Source: Orlajensenia flava (lineage in GTDB: Bacteria; Actinomycetota; Actinomycetes; Actinomycetales; Microbacteriaceae). From it: a DNA stretch of 64,000 bases. The notes under the pieces are model-generated. The model had not been told where the DNA came from. It did no database searches and saw only the letters and a program-made list of their open reading frames with translations. A program made the translations under genes and the position numbers. The stretch covers positions 372,001-436,000 of the forward strand of contig NZ_SSSN01000005.1 of assembly GCF_004801905.1 (NCBI RefSeq). Reading direction: 5' to 3'. Positions 9,035-18,300 of this stretch are shown here, piece by piece. Each line of letters opens with the position of its first letter. The stretch's first letter is position 1.

Positions 9035-9822
9035 GCCGGCACGCCGTCGTCGCGTGCCGGCAACCGTGTGAGCGGAGCCCCCAGGCCGGCCGACCACTGC
9101 TCGGCGATTTCGAGCGGATGCACGGGGTCGCGGCGCGCACCGACCACCGCCGTGGGCAGGTCGAGCGCCGCGAGTTCCGCCGCACTCCCGAACGCTCGGT
9201 TGCGCGGCACCTCGACGAGCCGCACGGCCCGCTCCACGGCGAGCGGGTAGCGGAACTGCGCCAGCAGTCCGGATGCGCCGAGCGGTGACGCCGCGCGCAC
9301 GTCGGCGTACAGCCCGCTCTCGCGGAAACGCTCGACTCCCTCGAGGCCGCCGACATCCGAGAGAAGTTGTCCGATCACGGGGAACGAGCGCAGGTTCTGG
9401 GGCAGCGGCGTGTCGGTGAACGACGGGCGCACGAACAGGGCCCGGCGCACGGGCAGAAGTTTCCGCAGGGCGATCCTCAGGGCGATAGCGGCGCCCATTG
9501 AGACGCCGATGACGGTGATGGGGTCGAAACCTCTACCCCCTCCCGCGTCGCCTTCCCTGCGCCCTCCCGCGTCGCCGCGTCCGCCTCTTCCCGTCGAGTT
9601 GACGAATTCTGTCGGGTCGCGCGGGACGTCGGCGACAGTTTTCGCCACCTCGGCGGCGAGGGCGTCGAGGGCGAAGTACTCGGGCCCGCCGACGAGGGTC
9701 GATTGACCGTGAGCGCGGACATCCGGCGCGATAACCCGCTCCCCGGCCGGGAGCGCCGGACCGAAGACATCGAGCATGTACTGCCGATCGGACCCGAGCC
9801 CGTGGATGAGAACGATCGTCAT
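8977..9822 (-). CDS. Alpha/beta-fold hydrolase
   Basis: 281 residues from ATG at 9822 (MTIVLIHGLGSDRQYML). HGLG forms the oxyanion-hole loop, VIAPDVRAHGQS follows, and GVSMGAA carries the nucleophile serine. VGARRDPVHP supplies the acid. The C-terminal segment where the catalytic histidine is normally found reads ARDDGVPAQL, so the histidine is not in its usual place. The enzyme may use another residue or have lost activity. A Gly/Arg-rich insert (about residues 80-105) is unusual. Substrate unknown. Confidence 0.75.
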   Translation of the reverse strand: MTIVLIHGLGSDRQYMLDVFGPALPAGERVIAPDVRAHGQSTLVGGPEYFALDALAAEVAKTVADVPRDPTEFVNSTGRGGRGDAGGRREGDAGGGRGFDPITVIGVSMGAAIALRIALRKLLPVRRALFVRPSFTDTPLPQNLRSFPVIGQLLSDVGGLEGVERFRESGLYADVRAASPLGASGLLAQFRYPLAVERAVRLVEVPRNRAFGSAAELAALDLPTAVVGARRDPVHPLEIAEQWSAGLGAPLTRLPARDDGVPAQLAELRAATGSWFASSDR

Positions 9823-9854
9823 AGGCCCAGTCTGCCCCGCATCGTCGCGCCGAG

Positions 9855-10571
9855 TCAGCGCGTCGTGATGGCGTGCAGTTCGTCGATCAGGGCGTTGGCC
9901 AGCGACACCAGGATGGCGATCTGGTCCTCGTCGCGATCGACCCAGCGGCACATCGGTTCAGCGCCGACGGGCACGAAATCCTCGTGCTGCTCCCACACCA
10001 CGAGGGTGCGCTCGGCTCCGAGCACGTACTGCTGCCACCACACCTGGCGGAGGTAGGGACGCGGGATCGACCGCCACGGCTTCGAGGTCGTCTTGATCTC
10101 GCAGAGCTCGAGGTCTCCGCTCGGCCGCACGATCAGCCCGTCGGGCGTCGCCAGGTGCCTCTTCTCGGCCTCCGCGTGGTAGAGCGTGCTGCTCGAGATG
10201 ATTCCGTGCTCCCGAAGCACCCACTTGGCGATCTCGGGCTCGCGCACCCGCCCGTGGTCGGTGTAGGTGTTTCCGCTGAAGCCGGTGCCGTGGAGCTTCT
10301 GCCACGCGGCGTTGCGAATCGAGCTCAGGGATGCCAGCGCAGCGACATCCGTTGCCGTTATCCCCCGCGATCGCGCCTTCAACCACGCCACGCGATTGCT
10401 CGAGTCGGCCACCATCCGACGCAGATGCGGGTGGACGGATGCCGCCAGCCGTGCCTGCACGGCGGGGTCATGGGCGGCCGAGAACTGCATCGCGACGGAT
10501 GCCGACCCGTGCCCCGGTGCCTCGTGCACCGCGGGGGCGGTGTCGAAGAGGTCGAGCAGGGTGTCGGTCAC
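9855..10571 (-). CDS. YqaJ-like PD-(D/E)XK nuclease
   Basis: 238 residues from GTG at 10571 (VTDTLLDLFDT). The YqaJ/lambda-exonuclease fold is supported by RSRGITATDVAALA, then a long helical part, then TPDGLI and LELCEIKTTS. The Asp and the ExK of the latter two are the expected metal-binding residues. LRQVWWQQYVLG is the downstream helix typical of the family. YqaJ proteins are often phage recombination exonucleases, but there are no phage genes here, so this is a chromosomal stand-alone version. Role in DNA repair or recombination is an inference. Confidence 0.75.
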   Translation of the reverse strand: MTDTLLDLFDTAPAVHEAPGHGSASVAMQFSAAHDPAVQARLAASVHPHLRRMVADSSNRVAWLKARSRGITATDVAALASLSSIRNAAWQKLHGTGFSGNTYTDHGRVREPEIAKWVLREHGIISSSTLYHAEAEKRHLATPDGLIVRPSGDLELCEIKTTSKPWRSIPRPYLRQVWWQQYVLGAERTLVVWEQHEDFVPVGAEPMCRWVDRDEDQIAILVSLANALIDELHAITTR

Positions 10572-10787
10572 CCGTCCATTCTGCCTCGCACCGCCGCTGG
10601 CGTCTCCCGTCGATCGGCGAGCCGCGGGATCCCATCGTGTCGGACGACATCCGCCTCGGATGAGAGCAGTCGCGACACGCTGTGGACAAGAGTCCCCCAT
10701 CCGGGGGCCAGTGGGAGTAGCGTCATCGTGCTCGACAGTGGCGTCCGGCGGAGAGCCCGTCCCTCGGCTGTCAGGAGGCGGTATCGC

Positions 10788-11096
10788 ATGCCCAGCACAC
10801 CCACCCGCGGACCGGCGCGACCCGCGCCGTACGTCATCGCGGGCACCCTGCTCGTGATCGCCATCGTGATGCCGCTGATGGTGCCGACCTACGCGTTCGC
10901 TCAGCCGGCGCTGTTCGGCATCCCGTTCTTCTACTGGTACCAGATGATGTGGGTGCTGATCGATGCCGGCCTGCTCTGGATCTGCTACGTCGTGGTCACC
11001 CGTGAGGATCGCCGCCGACGCGAAGTGGCTCGCGAGCAGCGGGCCGCGGCGGCGGTCGCGGGCTCAACCACGGGCTCCGACGGGGTCGCCGAATGA
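10788..11096 (+). CDS. DUF3311 small membrane subunit next to MctP
   Basis: 102 residues with two membrane helices (about 17-37 and 46-68) and a charged C-terminal tail. YVIAGTLLVIAIVMPLMVPTY and GIPFFYWYQMMWVLIDAGLL match the small DUF3311 proteins that accompany sodium/solute symporters. An ideal ribosome site (AGGAGG) lies 8 bases before the ATG. The stop overlaps the start of the transporter gene (ATGA, 11093-11096), so the two are probably translated together and may form one complex. Confidence 0.85.
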   Translation: MPSTPTRGPARPAPYVIAGTLLVIAIVMPLMVPTYAFAQPALFGIPFFYWYQMMWVLIDAGLLWICYVVVTREDRRRREVAREQRAAAAVAGSTTGSDGVAE

Positions 11097-12793
11097 GCGC
11101 CGCAGTGGTGGCCGCCGCGGGGAGCCGCCCGGTCGACGGAGTAGCGCTCACTGTCGTGATCGTGCTGTTCGCCGTGGTCGCCGTCCTCGGCTTCGTGGCC
11201 GTGCGCTGGCGCCGCACCCCGAACGCCGACGGCCTCAAGACGCTCGACGAGTGGGGCCTCGGCGGTCGCGGATTCGGCAGCTGGATCACCTGGTTCCTGC
11301 TCGGCGGCGACCTCTACACCGCCTACACCTTCATCGCCGTTCCCGCAGCGATGTACAGCACCGGAGCGGTCAGCGGGTTCTTCGCCGTGCCGTACACGAT
11401 CGTGCTCTACCCCATCGTCTTCCTGCTGATGGCGCGGCTGTGGTCGGTGTCGCACCGGCACGGCTACGTGACACCGGCCGACTTCGTGGGCGGTCGCTAC
11501 GGCAGCAAGACCCTCTCCACCGCGATCGCCGTGACGGGCATCGTCGCGACCATGCCCTACATCGCGTTGCAGCTCGTGGGCATCAAGTCGGTGCTGACCG
11601 TGCTCGGACTCGGCGGCGGCAGCAACTGGTTCCTCCAAGACCTGCCGCTCATCATCGCGTTCGTCGTGCTCGCCGCCTACACCTACACGGCCGGCTTGCG
11701 TGCTCCGGCCGCCATCGCTGTCGTGAAGGACCTGCTGATCTACCTCGCGATCATCGTGGCGATCATCGTCCTGCCGAACGCGTTCGGCGGATGGGGCCAC
11801 ATCTTCGAGGCGGCCGAGACCAAGATGGCGACGGTCAACCCGGCGACCAACCTCCCGACGGGCTCCGTCATCCCGGGTTCCCAGAGCTTCAACGCCTACT
11901 GGACGCTCGCGCTCGGATCGGCGATGGCCCTGTTCATGTACCCGCACTCCATCACCGGCGTTCTGTCCACCAAGAGTCGCAACACCATCCGCCGGAACGC
12001 GGTGGTGCTGCCGATCTACTCCCTCATGCTGGGCTTCCTCGCCCTCCTCGGCTACGTGGCGATCGCCGCGGGCACCAAGCCCGTCGACCTCAACGGGGTT
12101 GTGAATCCGCAGCTCGTGGTTCCCCAGCTCTTCCTCGACAACTTCCCGTCGTGGTTCGCGGGCATCGCCCTCGCGGCGATCGCCGTCGGAGCGCTGGTGC
12201 CCGCGGCGATCATGTCCATCGCCGCGTCGAACCTGTTCACCCGCAACATCTACCGCGACCTGTTCCGCCCGAAGGCGACGCCCGCGACCGAGGCCAAGGT
12301 CTCGAAGCTGGTCTCGCTCATCGTCAAGTTCGGCGCGCTGCTGTTCGTGCTGCTCATGGACCAGTCGGCCGCCATCAACATGCAGCTGCTCGGCGGCGTG
12401 TGGATCCTGCAGACCTTCCCCGCGATCGTGGCCGGGCTGTACACCCGGTGGTTCCACCGCTGGGCTCTTCTCATCGGATGGGCGGTGGGCATTCTCTACG
12501 GAACGATCGCGGCCTACAACGTGGTCAATCCGGTCACGCACGCTCACTTCGGCGGCTCGATCGCCCCGATCCCGTTCACGACCATCCCGATCTACATCGC
12601 CATCACGGCGTTCGTCATCAACGCGATCGTCTCGGTGCTGCTGACCCTGTTGTTCCGCGCCCTCAAGGTGAAGGATGGCATCGACAAGACGACCGAGGCC
12701 GACTACGGCGCCGACGAGACCGAAAAGACGGTGCGCCAACTCGAGGAGACCGCCGACCCCACCCGCCCGGGAGCGGGGGCGGCCACGGTCTGA
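11093..12793 (+). CDS. mctP: Sodium:solute symporter, MctP-like monocarboxylate permease
   Basis: 566 residues with about 13 membrane helices. Sodium/solute symporter family features include LDEWGLGGRGFGSWITWFLL, PADFVGGRYGS and MYPHSITGVLSTKSRNTIRR. The pairing with DUF3311 is what is seen around MctP, the permease for lactate, pyruvate and other short monocarboxylates (and alanine in rhizobia). The specific substrate here is inferred. The C-terminal tail (about residues 520-566) is cytoplasmic and acidic. It shares an operon with the preceding small subunit. Confidence 0.85.
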   Translation: MSAAVVAAAGSRPVDGVALTVVIVLFAVVAVLGFVAVRWRRTPNADGLKTLDEWGLGGRGFGSWITWFLLGGDLYTAYTFIAVPAAMYSTGAVSGFFAVPYTIVLYPIVFLLMARLWSVSHRHGYVTPADFVGGRYGSKTLSTAIAVTGIVATMPYIALQLVGIKSVLTVLGLGGGSNWFLQDLPLIIAFVVLAAYTYTAGLRAPAAIAVVKDLLIYLAIIVAIIVLPNAFGGWGHIFEAAETKMATVNPATNLPTGSVIPGSQSFNAYWTLALGSAMALFMYPHSITGVLSTKSRNTIRRNAVVLPIYSLMLGFLALLGYVAIAAGTKPVDLNGVVNPQLVVPQLFLDNFPSWFAGIALAAIAVGALVPAAIMSIAASNLFTRNIYRDLFRPKATPATEAKVSKLVSLIVKFGALLFVLLMDQSAAINMQLLGGVWILQTFPAIVAGLYTRWFHRWALLIGWAVGILYGTIAAYNVVNPVTHAHFGGSIAPIPFTTIPIYIAITAFVINAIVSVLLTLLFRALKVKDGIDKTTEADYGADETEKTVRQLEETADPTRPGAGAATV

Positions 12794-12794
12794 C

Positions 12795-12907
12795 CCGCTG
12801 GTCGAGGAGCGCAGATGCGAAGCGGCTCCGCGTATCGAGGCCCTCGCGCGTGCGACCGGCTGGTTTCTATACGCGTGCTCCTCCGTCGCTCGCTACTCAA
12901 CCAGCGG
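12795..12907. repeat. Microbacteriaceae-type interspersed inverted repeat
   Basis: Imperfect inverted repeat between two convergent genes. The left arm starts CCGCTGGTCGAGGAGCG (12795-12811) and continues to a CGTATCGAGG segment; the right arm runs from GGTTTCTATACGCG to CTACTCAACCAGCGG. From memory, elements with CTGGTCGAGGAGCG and CGTATCGAAACC arms are scattered between genes in this family. It may form a large hairpin and end transcription. Confidence 0.65.
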
Positions 12908-12928
12908 CACCACGTCCAGCGGTGCCGC
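12904..12928. terminator. Hairpin between mctP and the ABC exporter operon
   Basis: Perfect 8-bp stem GCGGCACC (12904-12911) and GGTGCCGC (12921-12928) with a 9-base loop. It touches the stop codon of the ATPase gene on the minus strand. There is no T-run, so it is a plausible but not proven terminator for both strands. Confidence 0.45.
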
Positions 12929-13596
12929 TAGACCTCCTTCACCGCCCCGTGCTTGATCACCAGGCGCCGCTCTGCTCGACGGGCGATCGACGAGTCGTGC
13001 GTCACGACGACGAGCGTGAGCCCGCGGTCGCGGTGCATGCCCTCGAGAAGCTCCATGATCTCGTCGCGCGTCTCCTCGTCGAGGTTGCCGGTCGGCTCGT
13101 CCGCGAGCAGCACGTCGGGCTCCTTGACGAGCGCCCGGGCGATCGCCACCCGCTGCTGCTGTCCACCAGAGAGCTCGCTCGGCAGGTGAGAGCCGCGGTC
13201 GGCGAGACCGACGGATGCCAGCGCATCCGCCGCCCGCTTCGATCGCTGCTCGCCCGAGATGCCGAGCGGCTCGAGCGCCGTCTCCACGTTCTGCTGCGCG
13301 GTGAGCGTCGGAATCAGGTTGAAGCCCTGGAAGACGAACCCGATCTCCTTCGCCCTGATGCCCGCCAACCTGCGGTCGGGCAACCGCGACAACTCCGCGT
13401 CACCGAGCATCACGGTGCCGGACGACGGCCGGTCGAGGCCGCCGAGCATCTGCAGCAGCGTGGACTTTCCGCCGCCGGTGGGCCCCTGGATGGCCACGTG
13501 CTGGCCGTCGCCGATCGACAGGTTCACGTCCGTGAGGGCGTGCACCGTCCTGCTGGACTGCTTATAGGTCTTGCTGACATTGCTGAGGGTGTACAT
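12928..13596 (-). CDS. ABC transporter ATP-binding protein, MacB/LolD type
   Basis: 222 residues from ATG at 13596 (MYTLSNVSKTYKQ). Walker A is GPTGGGKST, the signature is LSGGQQQR, Walker B is LLADEPTGNLD, and the H-loop lies in VVTHD. The short single-domain form with GNLDEET is typical of the MacB/LolD/FtsE subgroup that pairs with FtsX-type permeases. A GGA-containing ribosome site (AAGGACACGTC) precedes the start. The permease gene lies upstream in the same direction, 29 bases away. Confidence 0.92.
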   Translation of the reverse strand: MYTLSNVSKTYKQSSRTVHALTDVNLSIGDGQHVAIQGPTGGGKSTLLQMLGGLDRPSSGTVMLGDAELSRLPDRRLAGIRAKEIGFVFQGFNLIPTLTAQQNVETALEPLGISGEQRSKRAADALASVGLADRGSHLPSELSGGQQQRVAIARALVKEPDVLLADEPTGNLDEETRDEIMELLEGMHRDRGLTLVVVTHDSSIARRAERRLVIKHGAVKEV

Positions 13597-13625
13597 GACG
13601 TGTCCTTGCTCTCGTGAACGGATGC

Positions 13626-15179
13626 CTACGCGACGCTTCGCAGCGCCTCGGCGGGGCGCAGGCGAGCCGCCCGCCATCCGCCGAACGCCCCGGCCAGCAG
13701 CCCGCCGAGCACGGCCAGCGCCACCGCGATGACGAGGATGCTGAGGGTGACGGGCGCATTGAGCACCACGTTCGTCGTCGCTGCGGCGGCTCGAGCGGCC
13801 TCCCCGAAGCCGCGTCCGGAGAATCCGCCGCCGGTTCCGCGGGTGGACTCGCCGGTGCTTCCGGTTCCGGCCGCCGCCCCCGTGCCGCCAGCGCCTCCGC
13901 GCCCGCCTGCGAACGACGACTGGCTCGCGCCGCCAGTGAGGGTCGGCTGGATGACGTTGATGATGACGACGCCGACGATGCCGATGACGATGCCGAGCAC
14001 TCCGCCGATGAGGCCCTGCACCACCGACTCGCCGGCCACCTGGCCGACCACCCGTCGGTTCGACCAGCCGATGGCCTTGAGCGTTCCGAACTCGCGGGTG
14101 CGCCGCGTGACACCCGAGATCGTGAACAGGATGGCGATGAGGAACGCGGCAGCGAGCACGGCGATCGAGAGCCAGAGACCCAGACCGGCGACGAGGCTGG
14201 ATGCCGTGGCGAGCGAACCGGAGACGCTCGAAGCCAGGTCGGCCTGCGTCGACACCGTGCTGTTGGGCACCGCCTTCTGGATGTCGGCCTGCACCTGGTC
14301 GATGTCGGTCGAGGATGCCGCCTTGACGTAGACGGTCGAGACCTTGCCCGTCTCACCCGACAGGCTCTGCGCCATGTCGAGCGGGATGTACACGTTCGAG
14401 GCGCTCGCCGAGTCGGCCGTGTTCGAGGCCACGGTGCCGACGATCGTGAACGTCGTCCCTCCGATGTCGATGGTGCCGCCGACGGCGAGACTCGCGCTCG
14501 TGGCGTAATCGGCGTCGAGCACCGCGACGGCCTTTCCATCGTCGCTCTTCGCGAGGCTCCGGCCATCCGCGAGGGTCACGGCCGAGAGCGGGCCGATGGC
14601 ATCGGCAGCCGGATCGAGGCCGAGCACTGTGAACGAGTTCACGTCGAAGGCGCTACCTCCGGCGCCGTCGGGACCGCCCTGGGGTGCCTGGGTGCCATCC
14701 GTCGGCGCGGTCTGCCCACCGGTCGCGCCCGTGTCGGTTCCGCTCTGCCGCCGCTGCGGCAGCTGACCGCTGAACGTGACGTTGCGCAACGAGAGCGTCG
14801 CGGCCGCCGCCGAGACGTTCTTCACGCCGCTGACGGTCGCCAGCTCGGTCGCGTCGAAGGTCGCCGTCCCGGGACCCGACGTCAACCGGGACCTGCTGAC
14901 CGTGGTCGTCCCATCGGTGGTCTGGCCCTCTCCCGAACCGAACTGGAACTGCTGGCGTCCCCCGTTCGCCGTCGTCGGCGCGGTGGGTGTCTGCGTCACG
15001 GTGATGTCCGTTCCGACGCCGTAGACCGACTCGAGCACCTTCGCCTGCGCGTTCTTCACCCCGGCGGAGATGGACGTGACGATGATGACGAGCGCGATCG
15101 CCAGGGCCATGCCGGTGGCGATGATGGCGGTCTGCCTGCGCCGTCCGGCGAGCTCGCGCCGGAGGTAGGTGAAGAACAT
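13626..15179 (-). CDS. ABC transporter permease, MacB/FtsX type
   Basis: 517 residues from ATG at 15179 (MFFTYLRRELAGRRRQ), with ribosome site GAAGGAG. Helix 1 (about 20-40) is followed by a large extracytoplasmic MacB-like domain rich in Thr/Gly/Gln, then an FtsX domain with three helices (about 330-510, starting near SLVAGLGLWLSIAVLAAAFL). A Gly-rich stretch (about 425-470) sits in the last outside loop. With the ATPase it forms an exporter or mechanotransmitter; cargo is unknown, peptides, lipoproteins or antibiotics being possible. Confidence 0.87.
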   Translation of the reverse strand: MFFTYLRRELAGRRRQTAIIATGMALAIALVIIVTSISAGVKNAQAKVLESVYGVGTDITVTQTPTAPTTANGGRQQFQFGSGEGQTTDGTTTVSRSRLTSGPGTATFDATELATVSGVKNVSAAAATLSLRNVTFSGQLPQRRQSGTDTGATGGQTAPTDGTQAPQGGPDGAGGSAFDVNSFTVLGLDPAADAIGPLSAVTLADGRSLAKSDDGKAVAVLDADYATSASLAVGGTIDIGGTTFTIVGTVASNTADSASASNVYIPLDMAQSLSGETGKVSTVYVKAASSTDIDQVQADIQKAVPNSTVSTQADLASSVSGSLATASSLVAGLGLWLSIAVLAAAFLIAILFTISGVTRRTREFGTLKAIGWSNRRVVGQVAGESVVQGLIGGVLGIVIGIVGVVIINVIQPTLTGGASQSSFAGGRGGAGGTGAAAGTGSTGESTRGTGGGFSGRGFGEAARAAAATTNVVLNAPVTLSILVIAVALAVLGGLLAGAFGGWRAARLRPAEALRSVA

Positions 15180-15325
15180 GAGGCTCCTTCTCTGGGGTAG
15201 ACCCGACGGTAGGCAGCCGATCTTCGACGATTCATGGGGGAGGCTATGCGCTTGCACAGAGGCGATCGCCGCACTGCTGAGCAGAACGACGGGTCGGAGG
15301 CAAGCCCTTCTGGGAGGAATCGCGG

Positions 15326-15886
15326 ATGCGTAGCGTGGCCGACATGGATAGCGGAAAGTTGGTTCTGCGCCTCTTCACCGGCGGCGTGATCATGGCCCAC
15401 GGGCTCCAGAAGCTCAAGGGCTGGTACGGCGGACCGGGCATCGAGGGCACCGCCGGAATGATGGCGAGCATGCAGATGCTCCCTCCGAAGCGGAACGCCT
15501 GGGCGGTGGCCCTCGCCGAGACCGTCGGCGGAGCCGGCATAGCGCTCGGAGCGGGCACCCCGGCGGCGACCGCAGCGGTGACGTCGGCGATGCTGACCGC
15601 CATCCGCAAGGTCCACTGGAAGAACGGCTTCTTCAACCACGAGGGCGGATGGGAGTTCAACGGGCTGCTGATCGCGTCGGCCATCGCCATAACGGCCGAC
15701 GGGCCCGGAAAGCTCTCGCTCGATGCCGCCATCGGCAAGTCCCGCTGGGGCGCCGGCTGGGCTCTCGCCGCACTCGCGGCTGGTATCGCCGGGTCGATCG
15801 GGGCCGTCGAACTGGCTCGGCGCGAGGTCGAATCGTTGGGCGCGGGCGGCTCCGACGTCTCCGGAAGCGACTCCTCCGGCGCATAG
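15326..15886 (+). CDS. DoxX family membrane protein
   Basis: 186 residues and four or five membrane helices. DoxX-type signature: VLRLFTGGVIMAHGLQKL followed by GWYGGPGIEGTAGMM and KNGFFNHEGGWEFNGLL. A ribosome site GGGAGG lies 8 bases before the ATG at 15326; a second ATG at 15344 would also be acceptable. DoxX proteins are linked to quinone or thiol redox systems, but the activity is not settled. The C-terminal tail is Ser/Gly-rich. Confidence 0.85.
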   Translation: MRSVADMDSGKLVLRLFTGGVIMAHGLQKLKGWYGGPGIEGTAGMMASMQMLPPKRNAWAVALAETVGGAGIALGAGTPAATAAVTSAMLTAIRKVHWKNGFFNHEGGWEFNGLLIASAIAITADGPGKLSLDAAIGKSRWGAGWALAALAAGIAGSIGAVELARREVESLGAGGSDVSGSDSSGA

Positions 15887-15970
15887 CCTTCAGACTTCGG
15901 TCGTCATTTCACAGCGTGCGTCGTGCTCGCACATAGGTTGTTCATAGCCAGGAGCGAATACTGGAGAGCT

Positions 15971-16720
15971 ATGACGAGCAATCTCACCGAGGCGCGCAGT
16001 GTCGCCGCGCCCAGCATCCGCCGCGCCGATGGAACGCCCGTGAGGGTGCTCGTCGTCGATGACGAGTCGACCCTCACCGACCTCCTGCAGATGGCCCTCC
16101 GCTATGAGGGCTGGGAAGTGCGCACCGCGCCGGACGGACGGACGGCCGTCACTGCCGCGCGCGAGTTCCGGCCCGACGCCGTCGTGCTCGACATCATGCT
16201 TCCCGACATCGATGGACTGCAGGTGCTGCAGCGCATCCGTGCCGATCGTCCCGACGCCCCCGTCCTGTTCCTCACCGCGAAGGACTCGCTCGACGACCGT
16301 CTGAAGGGACTCACAGCGGGCGGCGACGACTACGTCACGAAGCCGTTCAGCCTCGAGGAGGTCGTCGCACGTCTGCGGGGGCTGGTTCGACGCTCGACGC
16401 TCACCACCGCCGTCGCATCCGACCCCACCATCGAGGTGGGCGACCTCGTGCTCGACGAGGACAGCCACGAGGTCACCCGTGCGGGAGAGAACATCGAGCT
16501 CACGGCCACCGAATTCGAACTGCTCCGCTACCTCATGCGCAACCCGCGCCGCGTGCTCAGCAAGGCCCAGATCCTCGATCGAGTGTGGAGCTACGACTTC
16601 GGCGGTCGGTCCAGTGTCGTCGAGATCTACATCTCCTACCTGCGCAAGAAGATCGACGCCGGTCGCGACCCCATGATCCACACTGTGCGCGGTGCGGGAT
16701 ACATGATCAAATCCGCCTGA
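15971..16720 (+). CDS. OmpR/PhoB-family response regulator
   Basis: 249 residues. The receiver domain (about 27-140) has the acidic pair in VVDDES, phospho-acceptor Asp74 in VVLDIMLPD, Thr in LFLTAKD and Lys in YVTKPFS. The C-terminal winged helix (about 150-249) has LTATEFELLRYLMRNPRRVL and the end motif IHTVRGAGYMIK. The stop shares a base with the start of the histidine kinase gene (TGATG at 16718-16722). It has the actinobacterial TrcR/MprA-like layout; the signal and targets are unknown. Confidence 0.92.
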   Translation: MTSNLTEARSVAAPSIRRADGTPVRVLVVDDESTLTDLLQMALRYEGWEVRTAPDGRTAVTAAREFRPDAVVLDIMLPDIDGLQVLQRIRADRPDAPVLFLTAKDSLDDRLKGLTAGGDDYVTKPFSLEEVVARLRGLVRRSTLTTAVASDPTIEVGDLVLDEDSHEVTRAGENIELTATEFELLRYLMRNPRRVLSKAQILDRVWSYDFGGRSSVVEIYISYLRKKIDAGRDPMIHTVRGAGYMIKSA

Positions 16721-18228
16721 TGGCCGCGCGGGCGCCGTGGACACTCAACCGACGGCTGGTCTTGACCGTCGTCGCGGTGCTCACGGTCGTCAGCGCGATC
16801 ATCGGAGTCGTCAGCGTACTGGTGCTCCAGACGTCCCTGATGCAACGGACGGATGCCGAACTGGCATCCACCATCCAGCGCGGTAGCGCAGCGGTGGGGT
16901 TCCGGGTGGACCAGGGCTACGGGCCCGACTCGCTGCCGCGGGCGTTCGACATCGTCCGCACCCCGGGTCAGTCCGTCGGCACGCTGGCAGCCGTGGTGGA
17001 CTCATCGGGCGACGTCCAGGACGCGCTCTACATCAACACGGCGGCGGAGATCCGCGGGCTGACGAACGCCCAGCAGAACCGCGTGGCCCAAGTGCCCGTG
17101 GACGGTCACCCGCATTCGGTCGACCTCGGCGGCTCTGTCGGCTCGTACAGGCTGTTCTCTCTGTACTACCCGACGGGCGGCACGATCGTCATCGGCGTTC
17201 CGCTCGCCGGCGTCTACGCCACGGTCGCGCAACTCGGCGTCACCATCACGCTCGTCGCACTCGTCGGTATCGTGATCGTCGCCGTGCTGGGTTCCTACAT
17301 CGTCCGCATCGCGTTGCGGCCGCTCACCCGGGTGACGCAGACGGCCCAGCGCGTCTCGCGGATGAAGCTGGACCGGGGCGACGTCGCCATCGCGGAGCGC
17401 GTTCCCACAACCGATGCCGACGAGCGTACCGAGGTCGGGCAGGTGGGCGCGGCGCTCAACTCGATGCTCGACCACGTCGGCGCAGCACTGCAGTCCCGGC
17501 AGGAGAGCGAACAGAAGGTGCGCCAGTTCGTCGCGGATGCCTCGCACGAGTTGCGCACGCCGCTCGCCAGCATCCGTGGATACTCCGAACTGACCCGTCG
17601 CTCGGGCCAAGAGGTGCCGCCCGACATCGCCCACGCCCTCTCCCGCATCGAGAGCGAGAGCGTGCGGATGACGGCCCTCGTCGAGGACCTGCTGCTGCTC
17701 GCCCGCCTCGACGAGGGTCGCGAGCTGGCCCGCGAGCCGGTGGACCTCACCCTGCTGCTCGTCGACGCCGTCGGAGACGCGCACGCATCCGGCTCCGATC
17801 ACGTCTGGGAGCTCGACCTGCCCGAGGAGCCACTAGAGGTGCTCGGCGACGCACCCCGACTCCAGCAGGTGTTCATCAACCTGCTCGCCAACGCGCGAGT
17901 GCACACGCCGGCGGGAACGGTCGTGCGGGTCGGCCTGGAGGACGACGGCGACTCCGCCATCGTCACGGTGACGGATGACGGGCCGGGCATCGACCCGTCC
18001 GTCGCGGCGACCCTGTTCGAGCGCTTCGCCCGCGGTGACAGCTCGCGCAACCGGGCGACCGGAAGCACGGGCCTCGGGCTCGCTATCGTGCGCGGAGTCG
18101 TCACCGCCCAGGGCGGGTCGGTCTCGGTGGCGAGCGAACCTGGTGCCACGACGTTCACCGTCATCCTGCCCAAGGCACCCGTGGCCACCCCCGCCGCCGT
18201 CCCGGCCGCCCCGGTCCCGACGCCCTGA
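16720..18228 (+). CDS. Sensor histidine kinase (HAMP, HisKA, HATPase)
   Basis: 502 residues. Helix 1 lies at about 12-35, an extracytoplasmic sensor to about 165, helix 2 to about 190, then HAMP. The HisKA dimerisation domain carries His276 in DASHELRTPLASIRG. The ATPase boxes are INLLANARVHTPAG (N box), VTDDGPGID (G1), LFERFARGD (F) and STGLGLAIVRG (G2). The C-terminal tail is Ala/Pro-rich. It is coupled to the response regulator upstream (1-base overlap) and is its likely partner. Confidence 0.92.
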   Translation: MAARAPWTLNRRLVLTVVAVLTVVSAIIGVVSVLVLQTSLMQRTDAELASTIQRGSAAVGFRVDQGYGPDSLPRAFDIVRTPGQSVGTLAAVVDSSGDVQDALYINTAAEIRGLTNAQQNRVAQVPVDGHPHSVDLGGSVGSYRLFSLYYPTGGTIVIGVPLAGVYATVAQLGVTITLVALVGIVIVAVLGSYIVRIALRPLTRVTQTAQRVSRMKLDRGDVAIAERVPTTDADERTEVGQVGAALNSMLDHVGAALQSRQESEQKVRQFVADASHELRTPLASIRGYSELTRRSGQEVPPDIAHALSRIESESVRMTALVEDLLLLARLDEGRELAREPVDLTLLLVDAVGDAHASGSDHVWELDLPEEPLEVLGDAPRLQQVFINLLANARVHTPAGTVVRVGLEDDGDSAIVTVTDDGPGIDPSVAATLFERFARGDSSRNRATGSTGLGLAIVRGVVTAQGGSVSVASEPGATTFTVILPKAPVATPAAVPAAPVPTP

Positions 18229-18234
18229 TACGCG

Positions 18235-18294
18235 TCGATCCCGCAGTCTTTGCGGGTGCAGCGGCGGCGGCACCCGCAAGAACTGCGGGATCGA
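18235..18294. terminator. Long hairpin terminator between kinase and marR
   Basis: Two 25-base arms (18235-18259 and 18270-18294) that pair except for two positions, loop of 10 bases AGCGGCGGCG. It lies exactly between convergent stops (18228 plus, 18301 minus). The stem carries TGCGGGTGC paired with GCACCCGCA. No T-run follows, so factor-independent strength is uncertain. Confidence 0.6.
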
Positions 18295-18300
18295 GATGGC

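Noticed and set aside
9855-10571. Prophage or recombination cassette suggested by the YqaJ nuclease
   Set aside because: No phage structural, integrase or recombinase genes around it; flanked by ordinary chromosomal genes.
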